Notes: generated by a model not told the origin, from the sequence alone. A stretch of 16,104 nt of DNA from Acidimicrobiia bacterium (GCA_030425785.1 JAUHYJ010000015.1:1-16104); one strand, 5' to 3'; shown: positions 8,901 through 14,709, counted from the first letter of the stretch. Made by a program: numbers and translations.

Positions 8901-9401
8901 ACCGACGGGTCGACGCGTCTGACCGAGGCGGCCGCTCGGCACCTGCACAAGCTGATGGCCTACAAGGACGAGTACGAGGTCGCCCGGTTGGCGCTGCTGC
9001 CCGAATCGCAGGAGCGGTACCGAGCCGTCGGCGGACCGGACACCGACGTCACCTACCACCTGCACCCGCCGATGCTGCGGGCGATCGGCATGGACCGCAA
9101 GATCAAGTTCGACAAGACGGGCGAGCCGGCGTTCAAGGCACTGCTGAAGATGAAGCGGCTGCGCGGCACCAAGCTCGACCCGTTCGGCTACGCCGAGGTC
9201 CGCAAGGTCGAGCGTGAGATGATCCCCGAGTTCGAGGCGGCGCTCGACACGCTGGCGGGCAAGCTGACCGCTGCGAACCTCGACGAGGCCGTGGCGATCG
9301 CGACGCTCCCCGACCAGGTCCGCGGCTACGAGGACATCAAGCTGCCGCGGGCGAAGGCGTACCGGGCCGAGCTGGCCGAGCGGCTGGCGACGTTCGGCTG
9401 A
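5967..9401 (+). CDS. Indolepyruvate:ferredoxin oxidoreductase, single-chain IorA-IorB type with DUF6537
   Basis: Oxidises aryl or branched 2-oxoacids to acyl-CoA and CO2 using thiamine diphosphate and Fe-S clusters, in aromatic or branched amino acid breakdown. 1144 aa, cytoplasmic. Domain order: pyrimidine-binding 2-oxoacid reductase domain (about 25-420; FVSGYQGSPVGAF); thiamine-diphosphate domain (about 430-630) with CSGCPHN at C435/C438, GGGIGCHGM, and GDG (503-505) to N532 as the cofactor motif; cysteine-rich segment with C640, C643, C646 and C652, then CNFDLSCMKGDCP; IorB-like gamma domain starting at SGIGGTGVVT (about 727); and a C-terminal DUF6537 region (about 900-1140). This matches the fused family form in which all activities sit on one chain. 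Other in-frame starts are ATG 5910 and 5949; GTG 5967 is preferred because the family region begins with VTDTARDDLSDYELADRY and a -10-like box lies 6 nt upstream. Confidence 0.92.
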   Translation: MTDTARDDLSDYELADRYRREDGRVFLSGVQAVARLPLDQLRIDRYHGLNTAAFVSGYQGSPVGAFGQEVERAAKTVPDLPIIHQPGVNEELGATAVMGSQLAVTLDDCKYDGILGMWYGKAPGLDRASDAIRHGVFAGTAPKGGVVAVIGDDPSAKSSTLPTSSDATMVDLHMPVLFPGDAQEALDLSRHAVALSRACGIWSGLKIVTQIADGTGTIDVHPERVVPVIPEIEVDGKKYVPQPNGRLITPYTLDAEREFHEVRTVLAQEYGVLNRLNRVTVSSGDDWIGIIASGHTYHEVREALQVLGLRTDDDLNAAGVRLIQLLMPVPLDRHDVRRFADGLTDVLVIEEKNPTLELRVRDSLYDAPDRPRVWGKRDDEGRSLLPYHGLLDASAIVPALRHHLGKRIADRLAPEPESTKRDLIPLSVNRAPFFCSGCPHNTSTRNPEGTLVGGGIGCHGMIALMEPERVGDMVGLTCMGNEGTQWIGIAPFVERNHLIQNLGDGTFFHSGSVAIRAAIASGVDITYKLLHNGTVAMTGGQDAAGAVDVPEIATMLLAEGASRIIVTSDDPDRFRGTAMPDGVDVWHRDRFDEAQEALADTKGTTILIHDQACAAEKRRARSRGLVAPPGFRVVINERICEGCGDCGDVSNCLSVQPIDTPYGRKTTIHQTSCNFDLSCMKGDCPAFATVSVDPEHRAEQREIPAPPTEFPTPTWLVDPDEFTVRLSGIGGTGVVTVSQVIGTAAMLDGFHVRGLDQTGLSQKAGPVTSDVRMSRSAPAESNHALAGGVDCYLAFDLLAGAGDAHLGGASPQRTVVIGSIDAIPTGEMVVHPGEKAFPEYDVLRRRLDQSSRAEHNRYVDAGAVTRGLFGGSTTANVFVLGVAVQLGALPVAPEQLERAIELNGVAVEQNLAAFRYGRQWVLEPDTVEAIAGITAPRIETTDQLIDRLATDLAGWGDAAYAQRFLRRIADVRAAEARVTDGSTRLTEAAARHLHKLMAYKDEYEVARLALLPESQERYRAVGGPDTDVTYHLHPPMLRAIGMDRKIKFDKTGEPAFKALLKMKRLRGTKLDPFGYAEVRKVEREMIPEFEAALDTLAGKLTAANLDEAVAIATLPDQVRGYEDIKLPRAKAYRAELAERLATFG

Positions 9402-9431
9402 CGCGCCCGAGTCGTCGCACCGGCCGTCGGT

Positions 9432-9457
9432 ACTGACCGGTTGGTCGACTGGTCAGT
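9432..9457. terminator. Possible hairpin after the oxidoreductase gene
   Basis: ACTGACC (9432-9438) and GGTCAGT (9451-9457) form a 7-bp stem with a 12-nt loop, starting 30 bp after the stop codon. No T-tract follows. It is short, and its right arm lies inside the relic reading frame that follows, so it is only a possible terminator. Confidence 0.35.
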
Positions 9458-10283
9458 CGGAGCGGTCTCGCTGATCCGCATCCAGAACAAGGTCAACGTC
9501 CGCATCGGCGTGCTCGAGTTCGTCGTGAAGCAGCTCGACGTCGACGGCGCGGTCGTCCGGGTCGGCGGCCAGACCTACCAGCGCACCGACGAACCGTGGG
9601 AGTACGCGGCCAGTCGCGTCGAGCAGGTCACCGCGGCCCGGCGGGCGGAGCAGCAGTCGATGGTCGACTACCTCCACACCACCGGCTGCCGGATGCGCTT
9701 CATCGCCAACCTGCTCGACGACCCGGCCGCCGACGACTGCGGCATCTGCGACAACTGCACCGGCACGTCCGACGCCCGCTCGCTGCCGGTGGAGCTGGTG
9801 GCCGAAGCCGAGGCGTTCCTGCGGAAGCGGCCGATCCCGCTCGTCACCAAGAAGATGTACGTCGACCCCGAGCGCGGCTCGCGACGCAAGATCCCCGACC
9901 ACGAGCGGGTCGAGGACGGCCGGGTCCTGTCGATCTGGGGCGACGGTGGCTGGGGCCAGCTCGTCCGCGACGGCAAGCTCCGCGACGGCCGGTTCGACGA
10001 GCGGCTGGTGCAGGCGCTCGCCGAGCTCGTGGAGGAGTGGGCTCCCGACCCGGCACCCGAGTGAGTCACGTGCGTCCCGTCGCTCCGCTACCCCGAGCTC
10101 GTGCCCCGGCTCGCGCAGCAGCTGGCCGACCGGCTCGGGCAGCCGTTCGTCCCGGTGGTCACCAAGCCCGCCGAACGGCCCGAGCAGCGGCACCAGCAGA
10201 ACTCGGCCCACCAACAGCACAACGTGGAGGGCTTCCCGCTGATCCACCCGGTGGCACTGGCCTCGCTGTCCGGCCGGGGGTGA
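9441..10283 (+). pseudogene. RecQ helicase / phosphoribosyltransferase fusion, C-terminal relic with in-frame stop
   Basis: Only the end of a RecQ-family DNA helicase survives. Counted from 9441, residues about 13-80 (VRIGVLEFVVKQLDVDGAVV, then EQVTAARRAEQQSMVDYL) match the region before the zinc site. TTGCRMRFIANLLDD...CGICDNC supplies the four zinc-binding cysteines (83, 100, 103, 106). The ATPase lobes (DEAH box and Walker A) are absent; upstream lies the oxidoreductase stop. The frame is broken by TGA at 10062-10064, where family members continue W-V-x-x-VPS, so TGG to TGA is the likely change. It then resumes in the same frame: VPSLRYPELVPRLAQQLAD...QQNSAHQQHNVEGF, the phosphoribosyltransferase-like tail of actinobacterial RecQ fusions. 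The tail stops at 10283, before the expected VDD phosphate-binding loop. Both ends are thus missing. A separate short protein from the first part (9441-10064) cannot be excluded. Confidence 0.8.
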
Positions 10284-10305
10284 CCCGCGGGCCGCCCGCT
10301 CCGCG

Positions 10306-10536
10306 TCAGAGCACAGCAGGCAAGTAGCAGCTGAGCGGGATCGACACCGCCGCAGCCACGATCGTGACGATGGTGTGGCGGGACGACGCCCGGAACTCGC
10401 CTCGAAGCTGGGCGAGCTCGCCCCGCAGCTCGCCGCGCGGCTCGGCCAAGTCGCCCCGTAGCTCAGCCATCTCGCCGCGCAGTTGCACGGTGAGGTTCTC
10501 GATGTCCTGCTTGGTGGCGATGTCGGTGGATGCCAT
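10306..10536 (-). CDS. Small coiled-coil membrane protein, probably frameshifted at its start
   Basis: 76 aa from the ATG at 10536. A charged heptad-like segment (QLRGEMAELRGDLAEPRGE, then LRGELAQLRGEF) predicts a coiled coil, followed by a C-terminal membrane segment (TIVTIVAAAVSIPLSCYLPAVL). It is related to the next gene upstream: IPPMASTDIATKQDIENL aligns with LPPVTWNEVATKDDLRTL. The chosen ATG has no ribosome binding site and would omit the conserved IPP part. A strong GGAGGAGG (10588-10595) with an ATG 5 nt downstream (10582) is out of frame by one base. Removing one G from the GGGG run after that ATG would give a continuous 91-residue protein, MGEQLAAAVLEVIPPMAST onward. The gene is therefore either a recent frameshift, a sequence error, or starts internally. 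Function unknown. Confidence 0.6.
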   Translation of the reverse strand: MASTDIATKQDIENLTVQLRGEMAELRGDLAEPRGELRGELAQLRGEFRASSRHTIVTIVAAAVSIPLSCYLPAVL

Positions 10537-10638
10537 GGGTGGGATCACTTCGAGAACGGCGGCGGCGAGCTGTTCGCCCCATGCGTCCCTCCTCCGGTCA
10601 CGTTCGACACAGCACAACTGGCCGGGAGGGGGAACGCT

Positions 10639-10911
10639 TCAAAAGAGCAAGCGCGCTGCTGCGAGGGCGAGGGCTGCGAGGCCCGTGTTGAACGTGACCA
10701 TCCAACGAATCTGACGCTCCATCGCTCGGGCGATCGACGCGTCGATCCGGGCGGTGAGGACCGCCTCGAGGGTTCGCAGGTCGTCTTTCGTCGCGACCTC
10801 GTTCCACGTGACCGGTGGGAGATGTGCCATCAGGGTGTCTGCGTCATCTGGTCCGAGCAGCTCGTCGAGCTTGCGGTGCAGGTTGAGTCGGGTGCGGTCG
10901 TCGACCGTCAT
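10639..10911 (-). CDS. Small coiled-coil / membrane-anchored protein of unknown function
   Basis: 90 aa. The N-terminal part (MTVDDRTRLNLHRKLDELLG, then DADTLMAHLPPV) is soluble, followed by VATKDDLRTLEAVLTARIDASIARAME, an amphipathic helix likely to form a coiled coil. A C-terminal hydrophobic segment (MVTFNTGLAALALAAARLLF, residues 71-90) probably anchors it in the membrane. This resembles a family of small actinobacterial proteins with a LPPVxWxxVATKxDL motif and unknown role. The ATG at 10911 is supported by GAGGAG (10917-10922) 5 nt upstream. The frame remains open further upstream, without a better start. A shorter relative follows 56-102 bp downstream on the same strand, so the two are likely co-transcribed and arose by duplication. 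Confidence 0.8.
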   Translation of the reverse strand: MTVDDRTRLNLHRKLDELLGPDDADTLMAHLPPVTWNEVATKDDLRTLEAVLTARIDASIARAMERQIRWMVTFNTGLAALALAAARLLF

Positions 10912-10916
10912 CGTGT

Positions 10917-10922
10917 CTCCTC
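10917..10922 (-). promoter_or_regulatory. Ribosome binding site GAGGAG deciding the start at 10911
   Basis: GAGGAG on the minus strand, 5 nt before the ATG at 10911. It selects this ATG within a frame that stays open to 11247. Confidence 0.75.
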
Positions 10923-11065
10923 GATCGGTGTGAACGAGGGGAAGCCGGTGAGGACACCGTACCAAAGGGGTGCGAGCATGATGACAGGCCCAAGTCCTCC
11001 CCTCGCTGCTCCCAGGTGCCATCCTCGACGGTGAAGCCCCCGACGAGATGGCGATGGAGATGGTG

Positions 11066-11290
11066 ATGCGGAACAACAAGAAGCAGTGGTCGGAGATGTC
11101 CAACCCCCAGCGAGTCGGGGTCGTGGTCATGGGTGCCATCCAGATCTCGTTGGCGATCGCGGCCTGGACCGACCTGGCCAAGCGCGACCCATCGAAGGTG
11201 AACGGCCCGAAGGGGCGCTGGGCCGGCATCATCGGCATCAACTTCATCGGGCCGATCGCTTACTTCGCGATCGGTCGCCGCGACGACTGA
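11066..11290 (+). CDS. Small membrane protein with PLDc_N-like (phospholipase D nuclease N-terminal) domain
   Basis: 74 aa. A first hydrophobic segment, VGVVVMGAIQISLAIAAWTD (about residues 17-36), is followed by LAKRDPSKVNGPKGRWAGI and a second segment, IIGINFIGPIAYFAIGRR. The pattern of hydrophobic helix, W-x-DL, VNGPK, W, then FIGPIAYFxxGRR matches the PLDc_N family of small two-helix membrane proteins, whose role is not established. In-frame ATGs occur at 11048, 11054, 11060 and 11066. I choose 11066 because GGAG (11056-11059) is 6 nt upstream; the choice changes only six residues. It is divergent from the coiled-coil pair across 154 bp, in which no clear promoter was found, and is followed 10 bp later by the truncated oxidoreductase. 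Confidence 0.75.
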   Translation: MRNNKKQWSEMSNPQRVGVVVMGAIQISLAIAAWTDLAKRDPSKVNGPKGRWAGIIGINFIGPIAYFAIGRRDD

Positions 11291-11300
11291 CCCCTCCCAC

Positions 11301-11618
11301 GTGCGCGCCTGGATCCACGACCGGTACGGGCCGCCGTCGGTGCTGCGGCTCGAGGACGTCCCCGTCCCGACGCCGAAGCCTGACCAGGCGCTCGTGCGCG
11401 TCGCCGCGGTCTCGCTCAGCCTGTCCGATTGGGAGACGCTCGTCGGCTCGCCGCTCTACTCCCGGATTGGCGGGCTACGACGGCCGAAGTGCCCGACGCT
11501 CGGTTCCGACATCGCCGGGGTCGTGGAGGCGGTCGGTGACGATGTGGTCGACGTCCGTGTCGGCGACCCGGTGTACGCCGACAACCTCGGGCTGAAGGGC
11601 GGCTTCGCCATCGCCTGA
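11301..11618 (+). pseudogene. Truncated zinc-type alcohol dehydrogenase / quinone reductase, N-terminal third only
   Basis: Only about 105 residues of a medium-chain dehydrogenase/reductase, normally 310-340 aa. The GroES-like N-terminal domain is clear: VRAWIHDRYGPPSVLRLEDV, then KPDQALVRVAAVSLSLSDWE, then CPTLGSDIAGVVEAVGDDVVDVRVGDPVYADN. The NAD(P)-binding Rossmann fold and C-terminal part are missing. The frame runs LGLKGGFAIA and stops at 11616-11618, where family members continue GGFAEY. The 55-bp hairpin repeat begins 15 bp after the stop, so a deletion or rearrangement probably ended here. The GTG start at 11301 gives the canonical N-terminus but has no Shine-Dalgarno. An isolated GroES-like domain would not be expected to catalyse redox chemistry. 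The missing two thirds is not found elsewhere in the window. Confidence 0.78.
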
Positions 11619-11633
11619 AACCCGCCGAATCCG

Positions 11634-11688
11634 GCCGAACTCGGGATGTTCTTGCGCACTCAGTGCGCAAGAACATCCCGAGAACGGC
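11634..11688. repeat. 55-bp hairpin repeat, copy 1
   Basis: A perfect 21-bp inverted repeat (11640-11660 and 11662-11682) around a single centre base; folded, it is a 19-bp stem from CTCGGGATG to TTGCGCA with the 5-nt loop CTCAG. Outside this, GCCG and CGGC pair beyond an AA/AA internal loop. It starts 15 bp after a stop codon. A second copy is at 14023-14077 in the same orientation. It could be a terminator without T-tract, or a REP-like dispersed element. Confidence 0.9.
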
Positions 11689-11743
11689 ACAGGGGTGTGA
11701 ATGCGCGCGTAATGGAGGGCGGGGTCGCGGGCACAAAGGGTGC

Positions 11744-12331
11744 ATGACGGCGAGGGGGTTGCGCATGCGGGAGGACGATCGGTCGTTGGCCGAACGTCGC
11801 TTCGAGATGGTCTACGACCGCTGCTACCCGAGGGTCGCCGCCTTCTGTCAGCGGCGGCTCCCCGCCGACCAGGCCGACGACGCCATCGCCGAGACGTTCG
11901 TCGTCGCCTGGCGCCGGATCGACGATGTTCCCGAAGGAGCGGCCGCGCTGCTCTGGCTGTACCGCGTCGCGCATCGAACCGTCGGACACCACTGGCGGAG
12001 CCGTGACCGCCGGACCCGGTTGCACACCCGTCTCCACGCGGTGCCCGAGGACGTCACCGCCGGACCGGAGGAGACGGCGGTGTCGAGCGTCGAGGTCGAA
12101 CGGGTCCTGCGGGCCGCCGACCGGCTGAACGACAACGACGCCGAGGTGCTCCGCCTCTTGTGCTGGGAGCACCTGGACCGCGACGAGATCGCCGAGGTGC
12201 TCGAGCTCACCCCGAACGCTGTCAGTCAACGCATCCACCGCGCTCGCCGGCATCTGGCCAAGGAGCTGGCCCGGCTCGAGCGCGAGGACCACCGACGAGG
12301 TCCCGTCCCCGGGGAAGGAGCAACGTCATGA
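11744..12331 (+). CDS. ECF-type RNA polymerase sigma factor (sigma-70 family)
   Basis: 195 aa, the usual size for an extracytoplasmic-function sigma factor. Region 2 (about residues 17-85) contains FEMVYDRCYPRVAAFCQRRL, then DQADDAIAETFVVAWRRID for core-polymerase and -10 binding, then LLWLYRVAHRTVGHHWRSR. Region 4 (about 120-175) contains LNDNDAEVLRLLCWEHLDR and the helix-turn-helix DEIAEVLELTPNAVSQRIHR, which reads the -35. Regions 1.1 and 3 are absent, as in the family. Possible starts are ATG 11744 (MTARGLRMREDD) and ATG 11765 (MREDD), the latter with GAGGGGG upstream; I chose 11744 but either is possible. The stop overlaps the start of the next gene by ATGA, a common arrangement for sigma/anti-sigma pairs. 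I found no convincing autoregulatory promoter upstream. Confidence 0.9.
   Translation: MTARGLRMREDDRSLAERRFEMVYDRCYPRVAAFCQRRLPADQADDAIAETFVVAWRRIDDVPEGAAALLWLYRVAHRTVGHHWRSRDRRTRLHTRLHAVPEDVTAGPEETAVSSVEVERVLRAADRLNDNDAEVLRLLCWEHLDRDEIAEVLELTPNAVSQRIHRARRHLAKELARLEREDHRRGPVPGEGATS
12315..12320 (+). promoter_or_regulatory. Ribosome binding site AAGGAG of the sigma factor's partner gene
   Basis: AAGGAG 7 nt before the ATG at 12328, inside the end of the sigma factor gene. It fixes the start and supports coupled translation through the ATGA overlap. Confidence 0.8.
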
Positions 12332-13425
12332 CGATCGACGATCGTGCACTCCGGCACTTCGAGCGTGCCAACCCGGTCCCCGACGTCGCCGAACGGCGCC
12401 CGACGGTGAGCGCCAGGCAGTTCCTCGCCCAGATCGACCAACAGGAGGAGTCCATCATGCTGACCAAGAACCATCTCGAGGAGCGGTCTCCTCGATCCGA
12501 AGGCGACGAGCCGCGTCGACCGCTCGTGACACTCGTGGCCGCAGCGGCCCTCGTCGCGCTCGTCGTGGGCGGCCTCGTCTACATCGGTACGCGGGACGAC
12601 CGCGACGAGATCCCGGCAGCACCTGTGCCGACGACGGAACCAGCGATCGACGAGGGTGCGACCCCGGCTCCCACGACCCCCGTCGCCGAGGAGGAGGCAA
12701 CACCGGTCACCACGGCGGCCGAAGCCGTCACGGAGGAGAGCACCGAACCGATCAGCCCGATCGTGCCCAGCGACGCGGCCGAGCCCGTCCCCGGGTTCGG
12801 GTCGTCGGCGGTGCCCGGCACCTACTGGTCGTTCGTGCTCGGCGTCGACATCGAGTTTGAACTGCCTCGCACGATGTTCGTCGCCGCGAACGAGCTCGGC
12901 TCCCTCGGCCTGATCGATGGGTACAACGCGCAGACGGGCTCGTACACGCCCGACACCGGCGTGGCACTGGCGTTCCGGCGGCTCGCCGGCTGGAGCACCC
13001 GCGAGGAAGCCGTCTCCCGCACCGCACTCGGCAGCATCGATCCGTACGACATCGACGGGTGGATCGCCGACAACGACGTCACCGTGCTCTCGGACTCCAC
13101 GACCGAGATCAGTGGGCACCCGACCCGGGTCGTCGACGTGACGGTCGATCCCGACTCGACGGTCCAGGGGCCCGAGGGCCCGAACGGGTGCTTCGCCGGC
13201 TGGGAACCCTGCTTCCACTACGGCCTCACGGCACCTCGCCCGACGCAGCGCAAGGACTGGGTCTCCGCCCAGCGGGTCACCCGCTTCTACCTGATCACCA
13301 TCGACGACTCGGAGCCGATCCTCGTCGAGGTGGGGGCACCCGCCGGGAGCGACTTCTTCGACGAGGTGGAGACGACCGTGATCCCCAGCCTCACCCTCGG
13401 CGAGGACGGCCCGCCGCTCCCGTGA
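12328..13425 (+). CDS. Single-pass membrane protein, putative anti-sigma factor for the adjacent sigma factor
   Basis: 365 aa. A cytoplasmic N-terminus of about 63 residues (RALRHFERANPVPDVAERRP, then SARQFLAQIDQQEESIM) precedes one membrane helix (about 65-87, PLVTLVAAAALVALVVGGLV). A Pro/Thr/Glu-rich linker follows (about 93-150). The C-terminal part (about 155-365) is an extracytoplasmic domain with two cysteines in GCFAGWEPCFHY that could form a disulfide. This layout, plus the ATGA overlap with the sigma gene, is that of a membrane anti-sigma factor. The zinc-binding HxxxCxxC motif of ZAS-type anti-sigmas is absent, so assignment rests on context and topology. The ANPVPD motif recurs, to my knowledge, in actinobacterial proteins beside sigma factors. 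The extracytoplasmic domain is not one I recognise. The secreted protein encoded 56 bp downstream may be a co-regulated target or partner. Confidence 0.8.
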   Translation: MTIDDRALRHFERANPVPDVAERRPTVSARQFLAQIDQQEESIMLTKNHLEERSPRSEGDEPRRPLVTLVAAAALVALVVGGLVYIGTRDDRDEIPAAPVPTTEPAIDEGATPAPTTPVAEEEATPVTTAAEAVTEESTEPISPIVPSDAAEPVPGFGSSAVPGTYWSFVLGVDIEFELPRTMFVAANELGSLGLIDGYNAQTGSYTPDTGVALAFRRLAGWSTREEAVSRTALGSIDPYDIDGWIADNDVTVLSDSTTEISGHPTRVVDVTVDPDSTVQGPEGPNGCFAGWEPCFHYGLTAPRPTQRKDWVSAQRVTRFYLITIDDSEPILVEVGAPAGSDFFDEVETTVIPSLTLGEDGPPLP

Positions 13426-13481
13426 CGGGGACGGCGCCCCTCCGACGAGTCAACCCATCGACAACAGGAGCAGCGACACCC

Positions 13482-14006
13482 ATGAACAGCAACACGCACG
13501 GCACGAACCACGATCGGCGGGCGCGTCGCGGCGTCGTGTGGCGGCGGACCGCCGGCGTCCTCGCCGGGCTGGTGCTGGCGGCCGGCGCGTCCGGCGCCGC
13601 CCAGGCCCGGCCCGACGGCCCCCAGCGGCTCCGCGGTCTCGAGGGACGCGTGTTCCTCGTCGATGTTGCAACCGCCGCCGCCCCCGAGACGACGGTGCTC
13701 GTCAACTGCTACACCTTCGGGGCCGACGGCACCTGGACCGATCCGGTCGCACTCGACGAGAGCGGGAACATGATCCCGTTCACCTGGGAGCAGACACGGG
13801 TCGGTGCGAGCACCGGCTACATCGTGAGCTTCGACGGTGAGCCCGCCGACGACGTCGTGTTCCAGACGGGTTCGATCCGCCCCGGTCCTGGCGGTGTGCT
13901 GGAGCTCACGGCATCGACGCCCGGGACGCCGCTCGGTCTGCTCGTCTCGACGGGACATGAGGTCGACTCGTGCCCGGACGGCGTCCCGGCCTTCGTCGGC
14001 CCGTAG
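13482..14006 (+). CDS. Secreted protein of unknown function, third gene of the sigma operon
   Basis: 174 aa. The N-terminus has RRARRGVVWRRTAG followed by a hydrophobic stretch (VLAGLVLAAGASGAAQA) with an AQA signal peptidase site around residue 42; the arginine pairs before it leave open a Tat rather than Sec route. The mature part is about 132 residues, rich in beta-strand-like segments (RVFLVDVATAAAPETTVLVN, then STGYIVSFDGEPADDVVFQT), with two cysteines (LVNCYTF and VDSCPDG) that may pair. No known domain is recognised. The ATG at 13482 has AGGAG 12 nt upstream, rather far. The 56-bp gap from the membrane protein and shared direction suggest one transcript, ending at the 55-bp hairpin 16 bp after the stop. 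Its role may be linked to the signal sensed by the upstream pair; that is inference. Confidence 0.78.
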   Translation: MNSNTHGTNHDRRARRGVVWRRTAGVLAGLVLAAGASGAAQARPDGPQRLRGLEGRVFLVDVATAAAPETTVLVNCYTFGADGTWTDPVALDESGNMIPFTWEQTRVGASTGYIVSFDGEPADDVVFQTGSIRPGPGGVLELTASTPGTPLGLLVSTGHEVDSCPDGVPAFVGP

Positions 14007-14022
14007 GCCCGAGCTCTCCCCC

Positions 14023-14077
14023 GCCGAACTCGGGGTGTTCTTGCGCAGATAGTGCGCAAGAACATCCCGAGAACGGC
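14023..14077. repeat. 55-bp hairpin repeat, copy 2
   Basis: Stem of 19 bp (14029-14047 and 14053-14071) with one G-T wobble position and the 5-nt loop GATAG, plus the outer GCCG/CGGC pairing beyond AA/AA. It matches the copy at 11634-11688 in the arms and in the right flank through GAACGGCAC, in the same orientation; the loops differ (GATAG against CTCAG). It starts 16 bp after the secreted-protein stop and lies between that gene and a convergent operon, so it may act as a terminator for both. Confidence 0.9.
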
Positions 14078-14112
14078 ACCCGGGCGGGGGGTCAGCCGGC
14101 GGGGCTGGGGTA

Positions 14113-14709
14113 CTACCGACGGTCGCGCACCCGCCAGACGCGCGACCCGATGACGAACGCCACGAGCGGTACGACCACGAAGAACCAGCCGCCGAACCCG
14201 ATCATCGTGGCGCGACCGCCGGGGCCCATGGTCGCCTCGACCATCATCCCGGGCATCGACCACGAATCGTGCGCACCGACCGGCGCATGCGGCTCGAACC
14301 CACCCAGGAACGACTCGGTGAGCAGCACGGCGAGCCCCATCACGAGCAACGCCGCCAACCCGAGCCACACGACGCCACGCAGCGGGGTCGGACGGCGCAC
14401 GTCCCCGGCGACGGCGGCGGCCAGGGTCCGCGGCGCGCCGAGGCCCGAGAGGGCATGGCGCAATTCGTCGTCGTCGAGGCTCGCGAGGTCGGCGCGCAGT
14501 GCGTCGACGTGGGCCTCGATCTCGGCGGCGCGGAGGCCGTAGTACTCGAGCGCCGCCGCGTACCGCAGGAAGTACGTCGCGGCGGTCACGGCAGTGCGCC
14601 CGCGGACGCCGGGGATGCGCCGCTTCCAGAGCCGGAGGGCGAACGTGACGAGGCCGAACCCGACGAAGAAGACCAGGAGCGACGAGAGCGTCGATGAGGT
14701 GACGGTCAT
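14113..14709 (-). CDS. HAAS-like three-helix membrane protein, partner of the PadR regulator
   Basis: 198 aa. Predicted membrane helices lie at about 8-27 (SSLLVFFVGFGLVTFALRLW), 112-131 (GVVWLGLAALLVMGLAVLLT) and 170-188 (IGFGGWFFVVVPLVAFVIG). Between the first two, residues about 45-103 (YFLRYAAALEYYGLRAAEIE, then LSGLGAPRTLAAAVAGD) resemble the HAAS/DUF1700-type signalling domain often encoded next to PadR regulators. The loop from about 132 to 169 is rich in Met and His (H141, H147, M152, M155, M156, M161, M169), which might bind a soft metal. The start ATG overlaps the PadR stop by ATGA, so the two are co-translated from the PadR promoter. The role is probably to report envelope state or to be the repressed target; neither is shown. 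Confidence 0.75.
   Translation of the reverse strand: MTVTSSTLSSLLVFFVGFGLVTFALRLWKRRIPGVRGRTAVTAATYFLRYAAALEYYGLRAAEIEAHVDALRADLASLDDDELRHALSGLGAPRTLAAAVAGDVRRPTPLRGVVWLGLAALLVMGLAVLLTESFLGGFEPHAPVGAHDSWSMPGMMVEATMGPGGRATMIGFGGWFFVVVPLVAFVIGSRVWRVRDRR

Noticed and set aside
11663..11743. Sigma factor start at the GTG in the hairpin (VRKNIP...)
   Set aside because: The 27 added residues come from the repeat's right arm and intergenic DNA and match nothing in the sigma family; starts at 11744 or 11765 fit better.
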